Made by a program: the position numbers and the translations under genes
In this document: positions 1-6,831 of the stretch, in pieces
How positions within the stretch are numbered: position 1 is the first letter of the stretch
Layout of the letters: every line of letters begins with the position of its first letter
Assembly: GCA_021106775.1 (NCBI GenBank)
Contig: JAIOTL010000448.1
Span: 1 to 10,780, forward strand
Source of the DNA: Planctomycetota bacterium
Lineage (GTDB): Bacteria > Planctomycetota > UBA8742 > SKZP01 > JAIOTL01
DNA: 10,780 bases
Direction of reading: 5' to 3'
The notes under the pieces: model-generated
Database searches by the model: none
The model's input: the letters and a program-made list of their open reading frames with translations, nothing else
Told to the model about the DNA's origin: nothing

Positions 1-2
1 TC

Positions 3-86
3 AGGCAGCAATTGCTTAAGAAACATTTGGCTTTGCAAAACGAAGAAGAATCAGCAGAGAACGGAATCGCGAAGGACGATAATTGA
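3..86 (+). CDS. 3' end of an upstream gene, product unknown (partial)
   Basis: The frame beginning at base 3 stays open for 27 codons and stops at TGA 84-86. It gives a hydrophilic tail, with RQQLLKKHLALQ followed by an acidic NEEESAENG stretch and a charged end. That composition fits a soluble protein's C-terminus better than the alternatives: frame 2 stops almost at once, and frame 1 runs to 102 but gives a Cys/Trp-containing, arginine-rich peptide that looks non-coding. The gene body lies outside the window, so no function can be assigned. The 108-base gap to the next start, with a possible hairpin and T-run, suggests the two genes are not tightly coupled. Confidence 0.4.
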   Translation, partial: RQQLLKKHLALQNEEESAENGIAKDDN

Positions 87-117
87 TACGAAGTTAAATT
101 GATTCTAAATTTATAAA

Positions 118-178
118 AGCTCAAACACAATAAAGGATGTTATCGAAATATGTTATAGTTGAGCTAATTCCTTTTTTT
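118..178 (+). promoter_or_regulatory. leader with inverted repeat, direct repeat and T-run
   Basis: AGCTCAA at 118-124 is the exact reverse complement of TTGAGCT at 159-165, and a run of seven T's follows at 172-178. Inside the loop, ATGTTAT occurs twice (137-143 and 150-156), 13 bases apart. The arrangement could be the terminator of the upstream gene, a leader hairpin of the 195 gene, or an operator. The 7-bp stem with a 34-base loop is weak for a terminator. I could not pick a convincing -35/-10 pair. Confidence 0.3.
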
Positions 179-185
179 CAAATTT

Positions 186-190
186 GGAGG
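186..190 (+). promoter_or_regulatory. ribosome binding site (GGAGG) for the 195 gene
   Basis: GGAGG lies four bases upstream of the ATG at 195. It is the strongest Shine-Dalgarno match in the window and fixes the start of the long exported protein. The signal peptide begins directly at that ATG, which agrees. Confidence 0.75.
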
Positions 191-194
191 TTTT

Positions 195-3100
195 ATGTTT
201 AAGAAGTTGTTGTTTGCATTATGCATTTCTGCATTATTACTCGGGAGCGTTTCATACGCTCAGGATGAAAAAGCTTCGGAAGAACTCGATTTCAACGACA
301 TCCAAAGCGCACCTGAAAAGCTGTTGAAGCATTTCATCGATTTTTTCCAGAAAGTTGATGCTGAGAATCTAAAGAAACTCTGCATCGGTGAATTGCATGA
401 GGAAATCGATGAATTCGCTGAGATGATGGAAGAAATGGAAGATGTCAGATTCGAATTCAAAACCTTGGATATTATTACCAAAGACGATTTTACACTGGCA
501 ATTTTGGAAGTCTGCATCATTGAGAAGGAATATGATGTCGATATCGCAATTATGAGCATGAGCATGGTCAAAATTGATGATAAATGGTTCCTAAAAGAGC
601 TTGATGAGCTTGCTGATTATGCTCCGAAATGGGCTGAAGAAGCATATGCTGAAATAAAGGCAATGAAAAAATTCCTCATTAAGATTAGAGAATATCAAGC
701 ATCACCATATTTTGTTCTTGTTGAGTATGTAGGCGCATTTGGCGCAAAAGACCTTAAAATGATAAAACGACTCACACCTTCTGATGCTAAATCCCAAGAA
801 ACAATTGCTGAATTCCATAAAGTACTTCCGGAAGATTTGAAATTTAAATTATTCATCAAAGCCGTAGTCGAAAAAGAGGATTATGCAGTTTGTTTATTGG
901 ATATTACAATTGCAGAGGATACAAATCCTGCGATATTTTTGCTGAAAAACGAAGGCTACAAAGAACTTCCAAGCTGGAAAGTTTTTCCAATGATGAGGTC
1001 AGAAGAACTGTTAACAAATGATTCACTTAAACTCCCAGAATGGGTTACAGATCAGATTAAATGGTGGCTCGACAAGAAAGATGAGATTAAGAACAAGGAT
1101 ACAATGTTCTCAAACCATCTCAGTAACTTTCACGAATATATGACAACTGGCAAATTCGATAAAATCCTCGAATATTTCAGTGATGAAGATAGAGAAGATC
1201 TTAAGGAAGGTTTCGATTCTATTGAAAAAATTACAAAACTTGACTACATCCTGCATCATGTGAAGGGTGATGAAGCCATTATCTTTGGCGAGATAGAGCT
1301 GATGGAAAAAGGCGATGAAAATCCAGAGTCAGATGAATTTATAATGGCTGGAATGTTCAAAGACAGCAAATGGACGTTCACTTTTGATGCTGACGAAGAT
1401 GAATCTCCTTGGTTCAATATGGTTGAAGAAGGCTGGGAGCTGATGGATGAGCTGAAAGATGTTGAAAACCCTCGCCCAAGCGAAATGCTTAGGAAAAAGT
1501 ACCTGAAAGATGACAAAATTAAAGAAACTGATGTTGAAAAGCCTGATGTTGAAGAACCCGACGTTGAAGAACCCGACGTTGAAGAACCTGATGTTGAAAA
1601 GCCTGATGTTGAAGAACCTGACGTTGAAAAGCCTGAAACAGAGCCGATAAAAGGTCAGGTCAAAGGCTACTCAGCACAAAATGTGAATATCAAGTTGGAC
1701 AAACCCGGAATTTACAGGATTTTGCTCAAGTGCCTCACAGAAGGCGGGAAGTTGGCTTTTAACCTGAAAAAAGGTGAATCTCAAATTGCTTATTCAAAAG
1801 AGGTCGGAAACCTGCGAATTGTTGAAATTTATCTCATTCCAGGCGAATTTACGGTTCAAATTATGAAAGGTTACATGAAGAAATCTATTGATGTCATTGA
1901 ATTCGAATTAATTACATCTTTAGTCAGTAACGAACAAATACCTGCTGGTTCCGAAGCAATCAAACTTGACACAGAATATGTTTTCGACACACTGAGTTCG
2001 AAAACACCAAAAGAGTTTTTCTTTCTATGCAAGGAATCGGGCTATTACAATTTCGATTTCGAATTAGCAACCGACGAAAAAGTTGCAGATACGAATGTTT
2101 CCCTTGAGATTCATAGACTTCCCAATCGCTGGTATCAACAGAACTTCAAAATACCGACACGCAGGATTATCTTCCTTCCCAAAGGATTGAGTAAGATTGT
2201 CTTTTCGAGATGGCAGGATAAAGTTATGCCGGTTAAAATCAATTTCAGCAAGGCTGAAGTACTGGAATCAGGTGCTGAGAAGACATTTACAGTTCCCAAA
2301 AATGCTGAAAAAGGCTGGCAGATTAAACTTGACAAACTTTCCAGAGTAAATCTTGAGATTTCAGGTAAAAAAGCATCCAGTTTGTACTTCAAAATTATGC
2401 AAAACAGTGGTGCAACAAACCTTGAATCAACTTGGGGTAATAAGCGTGTATGCTCAGCCATTCTTGATGCCGGCAATTATTTGGTCAAATTAACAGGTGA
2501 TTACAGCACGGATGTTACAGATGTTACATTGAAAGCTGACATCAAACCTTTGGACATTAAATCAACCGATGTTGAATTCAAGGGTGAAACAGTTGTAATG
2601 AAATCTAACGAACTGAACAATACGCCGATTAAAATGGACCTGTCAGGATATAAAACTTCGAAGTTTGTTTGCATTTCGGTGATAGATAATGCAACTGGTC
2701 TGATAATTCCAGATGCTGTTATCAAAATAAAAAGAGATGGTATCCCTGGTGTTAAAGGAAATAGCTACATTAGAACAGAAAGCATGGAGAAAAGTTATCG
2801 TCCGTCATTAAATGGAAAAGGTTATATTTACGGCTATTTCCTGCCAGCTATGCACATGCTGAAAATCAATGTTCCTCATAATGATTTGGAAATAAAAATC
2901 GAATTCATGCTCGATTCTAGTATAAAAAAACTGGAAAGTGGCAAATTCCACAGCGTCAATATGAGGAAAAACGAAATAATGCTTTTCAAGTTCGAAGTGG
3001 AAAGTGCCCGAAAAATGATGTTCGATGCGATATTCCCCGATGCTTTCGGTCAGGTTGAAGTCGCTATCATGCATAATGGATTCCTTCTGGATGATATGAA

Positions 3101-3263
3101 TTCCTGGATGATGAAAAATGGTGTGAATTCACATGGCTTGTTTAGTAAAGGAACATATTATGTCGTTGTTCGCAGAGTGAACAGAAAAGCATGGTCGCCT
3201 AATCCTGAAGTTGAAGAACTACCAGTAATAATTAATCTTATAAAGAACCTGACTGACCAGTAA
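195..3263 (+). CDS. large exported multidomain protein with DVE[E/K]P repeat linker, function unknown
   Basis: I do not recognise this 1022-residue protein as a named family. Residues 1-22 form a signal peptide: MFKK, a hydrophobic core, and SYA before QDE as the likely signal peptidase I site. Residues about 35-435 appear to hold three related units, at about 35-140, 170-275 and 305-410. Each runs from a helix with aromatic residues, through a charged helix, to strands ending near a K-x-x-x-W (DDKWFLKEL, LPSWKVFP, DSKWTFTF). That is the look of NTF2-like (SnoaL/DUF4878-type) domains. Residues 446-480 are seven DVE[E/K]P pentads. The remainder is beta-rich, with repeated turns such as LIPGEFTVQI (547 on), LDAGNYLVKL (757 on) and SKGTYYVVV (984 on), which recall PPC-type beta-sandwich modules. 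No catalytic motif or C-terminal sorting signal is obvious. A periplasmic or surface binding role is inferred. It has its own RBS, ends in tandem TAATAA and is followed by a terminator, so it is probably monocistronic. Confidence 0.9.
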   Translation: MFKKLLFALCISALLLGSVSYAQDEKASEELDFNDIQSAPEKLLKHFIDFFQKVDAENLKKLCIGELHEEIDEFAEMMEEMEDVRFEFKTLDIITKDDFTLAILEVCIIEKEYDVDIAIMSMSMVKIDDKWFLKELDELADYAPKWAEEAYAEIKAMKKFLIKIREYQASPYFVLVEYVGAFGAKDLKMIKRLTPSDAKSQETIAEFHKVLPEDLKFKLFIKAVVEKEDYAVCLLDITIAEDTNPAIFLLKNEGYKELPSWKVFPMMRSEELLTNDSLKLPEWVTDQIKWWLDKKDEIKNKDTMFSNHLSNFHEYMTTGKFDKILEYFSDEDREDLKEGFDSIEKITKLDYILHHVKGDEAIIFGEIELMEKGDENPESDEFIMAGMFKDSKWTFTFDADEDESPWFNMVEEGWELMDELKDVENPRPSEMLRKKYLKDDKIKETDVEKPDVEEPDVEEPDVEEPDVEKPDVEEPDVEKPETEPIKGQVKGYSAQNVNIKLDKPGIYRILLKCLTEGGKLAFNLKKGESQIAYSKEVGNLRIVEIYLIPGEFTVQIMKGYMKKSIDVIEFELITSLVSNEQIPAGSEAIKLDTEYVFDTLSSKTPKEFFFLCKESGYYNFDFELATDEKVADTNVSLEIHRLPNRWYQQNFKIPTRRIIFLPKGLSKIVFSRWQDKVMPVKINFSKAEVLESGAEKTFTVPKNAEKGWQIKLDKLSRVNLEISGKKASSLYFKIMQNSGATNLESTWGNKRVCSAILDAGNYLVKLTGDYSTDVTDVTLKADIKPLDIKSTDVEFKGETVVMKSNELNNTPIKMDLSGYKTSKFVCISVIDNATGLIIPDAVIKIKRDGIPGVKGNSYIRTESMEKSYRPSLNGKGYIYGYFLPAMHMLKINVPHNDLEIKIEFMLDSSIKKLESGKFHSVNMRKNEIMLFKFEVESARKMMFDAIFPDAFGQVEVAIMHNGFLLDDMNSWMMKNGVNSHGLFSKGTYYVVVRRVNRKAWSPNPEVEELPVIINLIKNLTDQ
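1530..1646 (+). repeat. 15-bp in-frame tandem repeat encoding DVE[E/K]P
   Basis: Seven consecutive 15-base units (1530-1634) encode DVEKP, DVEEP, DVEEP, DVEEP, DVEKP, DVEEP and DVEKP. A degenerate twelve-base eighth unit, ETEP, follows at 1635-1646. The units differ only by GAT/GAC, by CCC/CCT and by the codon pair AAG or GAA before proline. Such near-identity at DNA level points to recent expansion by slippage or unequal recombination. The unit length is a multiple of three, so copy changes would lengthen or shorten the acidic, proline-rich spacer without breaking the frame. Confidence 0.95.
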
Positions 3264-3281
3264 TAAATTCTGATATCATTT

Positions 3282-3314
3282 AAACACCGGCTGCAATCGT
3301 AGTCGGTGTTTTTT
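3282..3314 (+). terminator. intrinsic terminator after the 195 gene
   Basis: An 11-bp stem is formed by 3282-3292 and 3301-3311, with one G-U pair and a GC-rich middle. It closes an eight-base loop and runs directly into a T-run ending at 3314. It lies 18 bases after the TAA at 3261-3263. This is the clearest terminator in the window and separates the exported-protein gene from recR. Confidence 0.85.
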
Positions 3315-3399
3315 GTCTTTTCATAGAGCAAAGAAATCAACACATTGTGATAGTAAAATCTTGCTGATTATGTAAAATCAATAAAATGCACGTTCTCAC

Positions 3400-4098
3400 A
3401 TGCCAGATAAGAATATCGCTGAGGAGTTGACGGAAAAAATGGCAAAAAAGAAGAAATCACTACGGGAAAAACTTCCTTATTCTGAGTACATGATCGATTT
3501 GATTGAGCATTTTGCAACGCTTCCGGGTATTGGCGAGAAAAGTGCGGAAAAACTGGCGTATCATATCATGATGACACCTAAAGACGACGCGATGAAGCTT
3601 GCCCGGTCGATTGCGAACGTTAAGCAGAAGATGACCGTTTGTGAACAATGCTTTAACCTGACAATTGAAAGTCCTTGCGAGATATGCCGAGATGAATCGC
3701 GAGACAGAAGTCTGATATGCGTTGTTGAACAGCCAAAGGATTTATGGGCGATTGAGAAAACCGGACAATACAAGGGTTTGTATCATATTCTGACAGGTAG
3801 ATTATCGCCTTTGGATGGTGTAACAGCAGATAATCTGACGATAAAACAGCTTGCTATCAGAATTCACGCAAGCCAGGACGAAAAGGACGAAGATGTGATG
3901 ACGGTAAAGGAAATAATTATCGCTACAAATCCAGATTATGAGGGCGATGGCACAATGCTGGCGGTGAAGGAATCACTTGAGAAATTGCCGGTGAAAATCA
4001 CGAAAATCGCCCGCGGTTTGCCTACTGGAGGCTCAATTGAGATGTCATCACCAGCAATTCTTACGGAAGCGTTAACTAATCGCAACGCTATCGATTAG
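3400..4098 (+). CDS. recR: recombination mediator protein RecR
   Basis: RecR binds DNA as a ring and, with RecO (and RecF), helps load RecA onto SSB-coated single strands in gap repair. Landmarks occur in the family order. A helix-hairpin-helix carries LPGIGEKSAEKLAYH (41-55). A four-cysteine zinc site is at C81, C84, C93 and C96. The Toprim domain starts near LICVVE (105-110), with HILTGRLSPLDGV (129-141) and ATNPDYEGD (175-183). The C-terminal ARGLPTGGSIE follows at 204-214. The length (232) exceeds the usual roughly 200 because about 25 lysine-rich residues precede the normal start. The ATG at 3400 has no good Shine-Dalgarno. The in-frame ATG at 3439 (M14) has GGA four bases before it and GAGGAG at 3421-3426, so M14 is a serious alternative start. 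The gene follows a terminator and must have its own promoter in 3315-3399, where I see only weak candidates. RecR identity is essentially certain; the start is not. Confidence 0.96.
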   Translation: MPDKNIAEELTEKMAKKKKSLREKLPYSEYMIDLIEHFATLPGIGEKSAEKLAYHIMMTPKDDAMKLARSIANVKQKMTVCEQCFNLTIESPCEICRDESRDRSLICVVEQPKDLWAIEKTGQYKGLYHILTGRLSPLDGVTADNLTIKQLAIRIHASQDEKDEDVMTVKEIIIATNPDYEGDGTMLAVKESLEKLPVKITKIARGLPTGGSIEMSSPAILTEALTNRNAID

Positions 4099-4755
4099 TC
4101 AATTAACGTGGGTTTTGAAATAATCGCAGGAATTCGTAAACGGGCATTCATCGCACTTGGGTTTTCGCGCGTTGCAGATACGTCTGCCGAAAAGGATAAC
4201 CCGATGAGAAAAATTCACCCATTCTTTTTTTTGCACAATTTCCATTAGCGATATCTCGATTTTATCAGGAGTTTTCGCGGATTCAGGCACAATTCCCCAT
4301 CGGTGAACAATGCGCGCGACATGCGTATCAACTGCAATGCCCTCAAGGATTTTGTAGCCGTTGCCCAGAATAATCACAGAACTTTTGCGCCCGATACCCG
4401 GTAAAGTTACTATATCTTTGAAATCGCGAGGTACGATACCGTTGAAGCTTGAAATAATGCGACAAGCAGAAGCGATGATGTTTTTTGCTTTGTTCCGGAA
4501 AAGCCCGATTGTTTTGATAATATTCTCAACATCTGCCTGCTTAGCCCTCGCAAGTGCTGCAAAATCAGGATATTTCTTGAACAACGCTGGTGTAATCTTG
4601 TTCACACTTTTATCTGTTGTCTGAGCGGAAAGAAGGGTTGAAACAAAAAGCTGATACATGTTTACAAAATCAAGCTCGCATTCAGCTTCTGGGTACATTT
4701 CGATAAGCTCTTTATAAATCACTCCAAGTTTCTTTTTCATCTCATTCTTATTCAT
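4099..4755 (-). CDS. nth: endonuclease III (DNA glycosylase/AP lyase)
   Basis: Endonuclease III removes oxidised pyrimidines and cleaves the abasic site in base excision repair. All key elements are present in 218 residues. LLSAQTTD is at 41-48. The helix-hairpin-helix LPGIGRKSS (118-126) carries the catalytic lysine K124. VDTHVARI (142-149) carries the catalytic aspartate D143. A [4Fe-4S] cluster motif C-x6-C-x2-C-x5-C is formed by C194, C201, C204 and C210. The length matches the family. The first ATG has an AGG about eight bases upstream; M6 is a minor alternative start. The TGA stop (4099-4101) abuts the recR stop (4096-4098) with no base between, and the start side is divergent from the FGE-like gene. 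With the cluster and both catalytic residues intact, it should be active. Confidence 0.97.
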   Translation of the reverse strand: MNKNEMKKKLGVIYKELIEMYPEAECELDFVNMYQLFVSTLLSAQTTDKSVNKITPALFKKYPDFAALARAKQADVENIIKTIGLFRNKAKNIIASACRIISSFNGIVPRDFKDIVTLPGIGRKSSVIILGNGYKILEGIAVDTHVARIVHRWGIVPESAKTPDKIEISLMEIVQKKEWVNFSHRVILFGRRICNARKPKCDECPFTNSCDYFKTHVN

Positions 4756-4901
4756 TTATCAACCTATAAGGGTTATTCTGAATTAATAGTTTCATATAAA
4801 TGAAAGGTTTTATATAATATATTTACTTTCAATAGCCCTAAAATAGTTTTAGTGACAAAACTCGATTCTCATCACCCCCGCCAAACTGACTAAGGAATAA
4901 T
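4756..4901. promoter_or_regulatory. divergent intergenic region between nth and the FGE-like gene
   Basis: This 146-base AT-rich spacer must contain promoters for both flanking genes. A consensus -10 TATAAT lies at 4813-4818 on the plus strand, but the hexamer 17 bases upstream (TTTCAT) is a poor -35. The region holds several short inverted repeats: AGGGTTATT 4769-4777 with AATAGCCCT 4831-4839 (one G-U); TTTCAT 4790-4795 with ATGAAA 4800-4805; CTAAAA 4838-4843 with TTTTAG 4847-4852; and AGTTTT 4845-4850 with AAAACT 4857-4862. The last two overlap and cannot form together. No known riboswitch or operator is recognised. Confidence 0.4.
4892..4896 (+). promoter_or_regulatory. ribosome binding site (AAGGA) for the FGE-like gene
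   Basis: AAGGA sits five bases before the ATG at 4902. It supports that start, which places the hydrophobic anchor immediately at the N-terminus. Confidence 0.65.
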
Positions 4902-6107
4902 ATGAGATTTTTCATAACCGTTTTGCTTCTCATTGGTGTTGTAATTGCTCTATTTTACTTTGTAATACTGCCGATAATAACAACAGATAATCCAGAAGAT
5001 ACCACTAATGTGCCTAAACCACCTGTAAAGCCTAACAACATACCTAATGAAACTGATGGACCGCAAACTGAACCTGACAACGGAAAACCATTAAACGGAA
5101 ATCCGACAAATGAAACTGCTAATGGCAATTCAAATGGCAATGCATATATTGATCCATCGTGTGAAGAGCTAAAAATTCCGGAACTCGGTCCTGAAATGCG
5201 CGAATTCGAAAAGAACTATCCAGAAAAATGGCGCAATCCAACAGATGAGTCCGAAATGCTTCTTGTTCGAGCAGGAACATTCATCAGAGGGTCAAATATG
5301 GACAGAAATCGTGGAGTTGAAAAGCCTGAGATGAAGATTTACGTTTCCAGTTTTTACGTGGACAATTACCCAATAACATATAAGCAATTTCGGAAATTTA
5401 TTAACGACGACGGATATAAAAAACCTAAATTTTGGAGTGAAGAAGGCTGGTTATTCAAGAAAAGTGGAAAATTGACAAAACCAGCATTTTGGGATGAGAA
5501 TATGGACAACGATAATCCTGTCGTTGGTGTTTCCTGGTTCGAAGCGGAAGCATACTGTCGCTGGTCCGGCAAAAAACTCCTCTCAGAAGTCGAATGGGAA
5601 AAAGCAGCACGCGGATATTACGGCAAAAAATATCCCTGGGGTGATAAATGGGTTGATGAATCATGCAATTGGAAAGATATTGACCCGAACAGTTCTTTCG
5701 GCTTTGACAAAGGATTTATTGACGGATTTGCCAAGCTTGCGCCTGTTTATCAGTATAAGAAATATAAATCACCTTTTGGCGCATACCAGATGAGTGGAAA
5801 CGTCTGGGAATGGGTTCTTGATTATTGGAATACAGATTTTTTCAAGAAAACAGTCGCTAATGATAAAAAGTTGCGTAAAGACCCGTTGAATTCAGACAAG
5901 AACGAATCCAGACCCTTTCGAGTTATCAAGGGTGGCAGCTATGGTACAGGAAAGGATTTTTGTGAACCATCGTGGCGAAACGGGAATCATCCGGAGCGTA
6001 GAGCGAGTACCTATGGATTTCGATGCGGCAAACGCGCTGACCTGGTTTATGACGAATACCTGAAAAGTCTTGTACCTGAAGATTCTCCTGATGACAGCGA
6101 CAATTAA
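4902..6107 (+). CDS. membrane-anchored FGE-sulfatase (SUMF1-type) domain protein
   Basis: The 401-residue protein has three parts. Residues 2-26 are a hydrophobic segment with no clear signal peptidase site, so it is probably a signal anchor. Residues 27-85 are a low-complexity N/P/T/G-rich linker. An FGE-sulfatase domain spans about 118-378. Family signatures are MLLVRAGTFIRGS (119-131), PVVGVSWFEAEAYCRWSGK (206-224), LSEVEWEKAARG (227-238), YPWGD (244-248), GAYQMSGNVWEWVLDYW (293-309), RVIKGGSY (340-347) and the final YGFRC (371-375). True formylglycine-generating enzymes use two cysteines, at the sixth and eleventh positions of a GGSWxCxxxxC segment. Here the first position is T349 and only the second, C354, is cysteine, so genuine sulfatase activation is doubtful. 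Many paralogues in this superfamily serve other oxidative or binding roles. The predicted orientation puts the domain outside the inner membrane. No sulfatase lies in the window. The gene is flanked by opposite-strand genes, so it is monocistronic. Domain assignment is very sure; function is not. Confidence 0.9.
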   Translation: MRFFITVLLLIGVVIALFYFVILPIITTDNPEDTTNVPKPPVKPNNIPNETDGPQTEPDNGKPLNGNPTNETANGNSNGNAYIDPSCEELKIPELGPEMREFEKNYPEKWRNPTDESEMLLVRAGTFIRGSNMDRNRGVEKPEMKIYVSSFYVDNYPITYKQFRKFINDDGYKKPKFWSEEGWLFKKSGKLTKPAFWDENMDNDNPVVGVSWFEAEAYCRWSGKKLLSEVEWEKAARGYYGKKYPWGDKWVDESCNWKDIDPNSSFGFDKGFIDGFAKLAPVYQYKKYKSPFGAYQMSGNVWEWVLDYWNTDFFKKTVANDKKLRKDPLNSDKNESRPFRVIKGGSYGTGKDFCEPSWRNGNHPERRASTYGFRCGKRADLVYDEYLKSLVPEDSPDDSDN

Positions 6108-6136
6108 TCGGTATTAACTTTCACAGACTCGGTTTT

Positions 6137-6157
6137 AAGTAATTTTGTCTTACTTTT
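6137..6157. terminator. weak possible bidirectional terminator between convergent genes
   Basis: AAGTAA (6137-6142) and TTACTT (6150-6155) are exact inverted repeats around a seven-base loop, with A/T-rich flanks on both sides. The stem is short and AT-rich, so it may be weak or not functional. Its location in the 52-base gap between the FGE-like gene and rsmG, both ending here, is what makes it worth listing. Confidence 0.3.
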
Positions 6158-6159
6158 CA

Positions 6160-6831
6160 TCAATTTTTTACTGGTGTTTGGGTGATACAGATAAGGTTTC
6201 TTTCATAATCGGGCATATGCGGCAATTTGAAGGGCAAAACTTCGTACTGGAATTTGTCGAATGAATCAAGTTCGGTTTTAATTTTATCGGGATTGGCAGC
6301 GAAAATGAATGCTTGTCCTTTCGGCTTCATACATATGCTGACTACCTTGATAATCTTTTCTGTTTTCCCAAACGCCTGAAAAACCAAAGTCTCAAACCTC
6401 TGTTTAATCTCGTTGGCGTTAATCTGCATTAAATTAACATTCTTAAGCTGAAGCATTTCAACAACTTCACGCAGGAAATTTATTTTCTTGGCTTTGCTGT
6501 CAACAAGGAAGAATTTTGCGTCAGGCAGTAAAATACTCCAGAGGATTCCCGGTAAACCCGCGCCCGTGCCGATGTCCGCAATTTCAAGGTTCGCAGCTTT
6601 AACATTGCTGCTATCGAACTTTTCTTTAAACGTACAAAATGCACCCAGAGAATTTATAAGATTTAGCTTAACTGACCTGTCTTCTTCTTTATGCCCGGTA
6701 AGATTATGCACCGAATTCTGTTTCATCAGATGGTCATGGTATTTCTCAAGTTTGTCAACTGCATCATCTGTAATCTTCAATCCGAGTTCATCTATTGCGG
6801 ATTGCAATATTTGCTTGTTTTCTTTTTGCAT
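6160..6831 (-). CDS. rsmG: 16S rRNA (guanine527-N7) methyltransferase RsmG/GidB
   Basis: RsmG uses S-adenosylmethionine to make m7G527 (E. coli numbering) in 16S rRNA. The protein has 223 residues, close to the family's usual size. The N-terminal part carries a version of the NLTG motif (43-46). The SAM-binding core is very characteristic: ADIGTGAGLPGILW (85-98) as motif I, then FFLVDSKAKKINFLREV (107-123) with acidic D111, followed by LKNVNLMQINANEI. The segment usually read as SRAF is FQAFG here, and the usual HxxDSL before the SAM domain reads LNLINSL, so this copy is somewhat diverged outside the core. The start ATG shares its A with the TAA of the upstream lipoprotein gene (TAATG). A GGAG sits about 11 bases before the ATG, inside the upstream coding sequence. 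Translational coupling to the lipoprotein gene is likely. Confidence 0.93.
   Translation of the reverse strand: MQKENKQILQSAIDELGLKITDDAVDKLEKYHDHLMKQNSVHNLTGHKEEDRSVKLNLINSLGAFCTFKEKFDSSNVKAANLEIADIGTGAGLPGILWSILLPDAKFFLVDSKAKKINFLREVVEMLQLKNVNLMQINANEIKQRFETLVFQAFGKTEKIIKVVSICMKPKGQAFIFAANPDKIKTELDSFDKFQYEVLPFKLPHMPDYERNLICITQTPVKN

Noticed and set aside
1530..1646. CRISPR-like or non-coding tandem repeat
   Set aside because: The units are contiguous 15-mers without spacers, in frame inside a long coding region, so this is a coding minisatellite.
2135..2725. Minus-strand frames of 74-113 codons
   Set aside because: They are antisense to the middle of the 1022-residue exported protein, with no RBS or recognisable sequence.
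3315..3399. recR promoter with TTGTGA (3345-3350) as -35
   Set aside because: The best -10 match (TAAAAT 3373-3378) gives a 22-base spacer, and the hexamer at proper spacing is poor.
4361..4624. Plus-strand frame of 87 codons
   Set aside because: It is antisense to the highly conserved nth core, including the helix-hairpin-helix and catalytic region.
4902..6107. Calling the FGE-domain protein a true formylglycine-generating enzyme
   Set aside because: The first copper-binding cysteine position is threonine and no sulfatase is nearby, so only the domain family can be stated.
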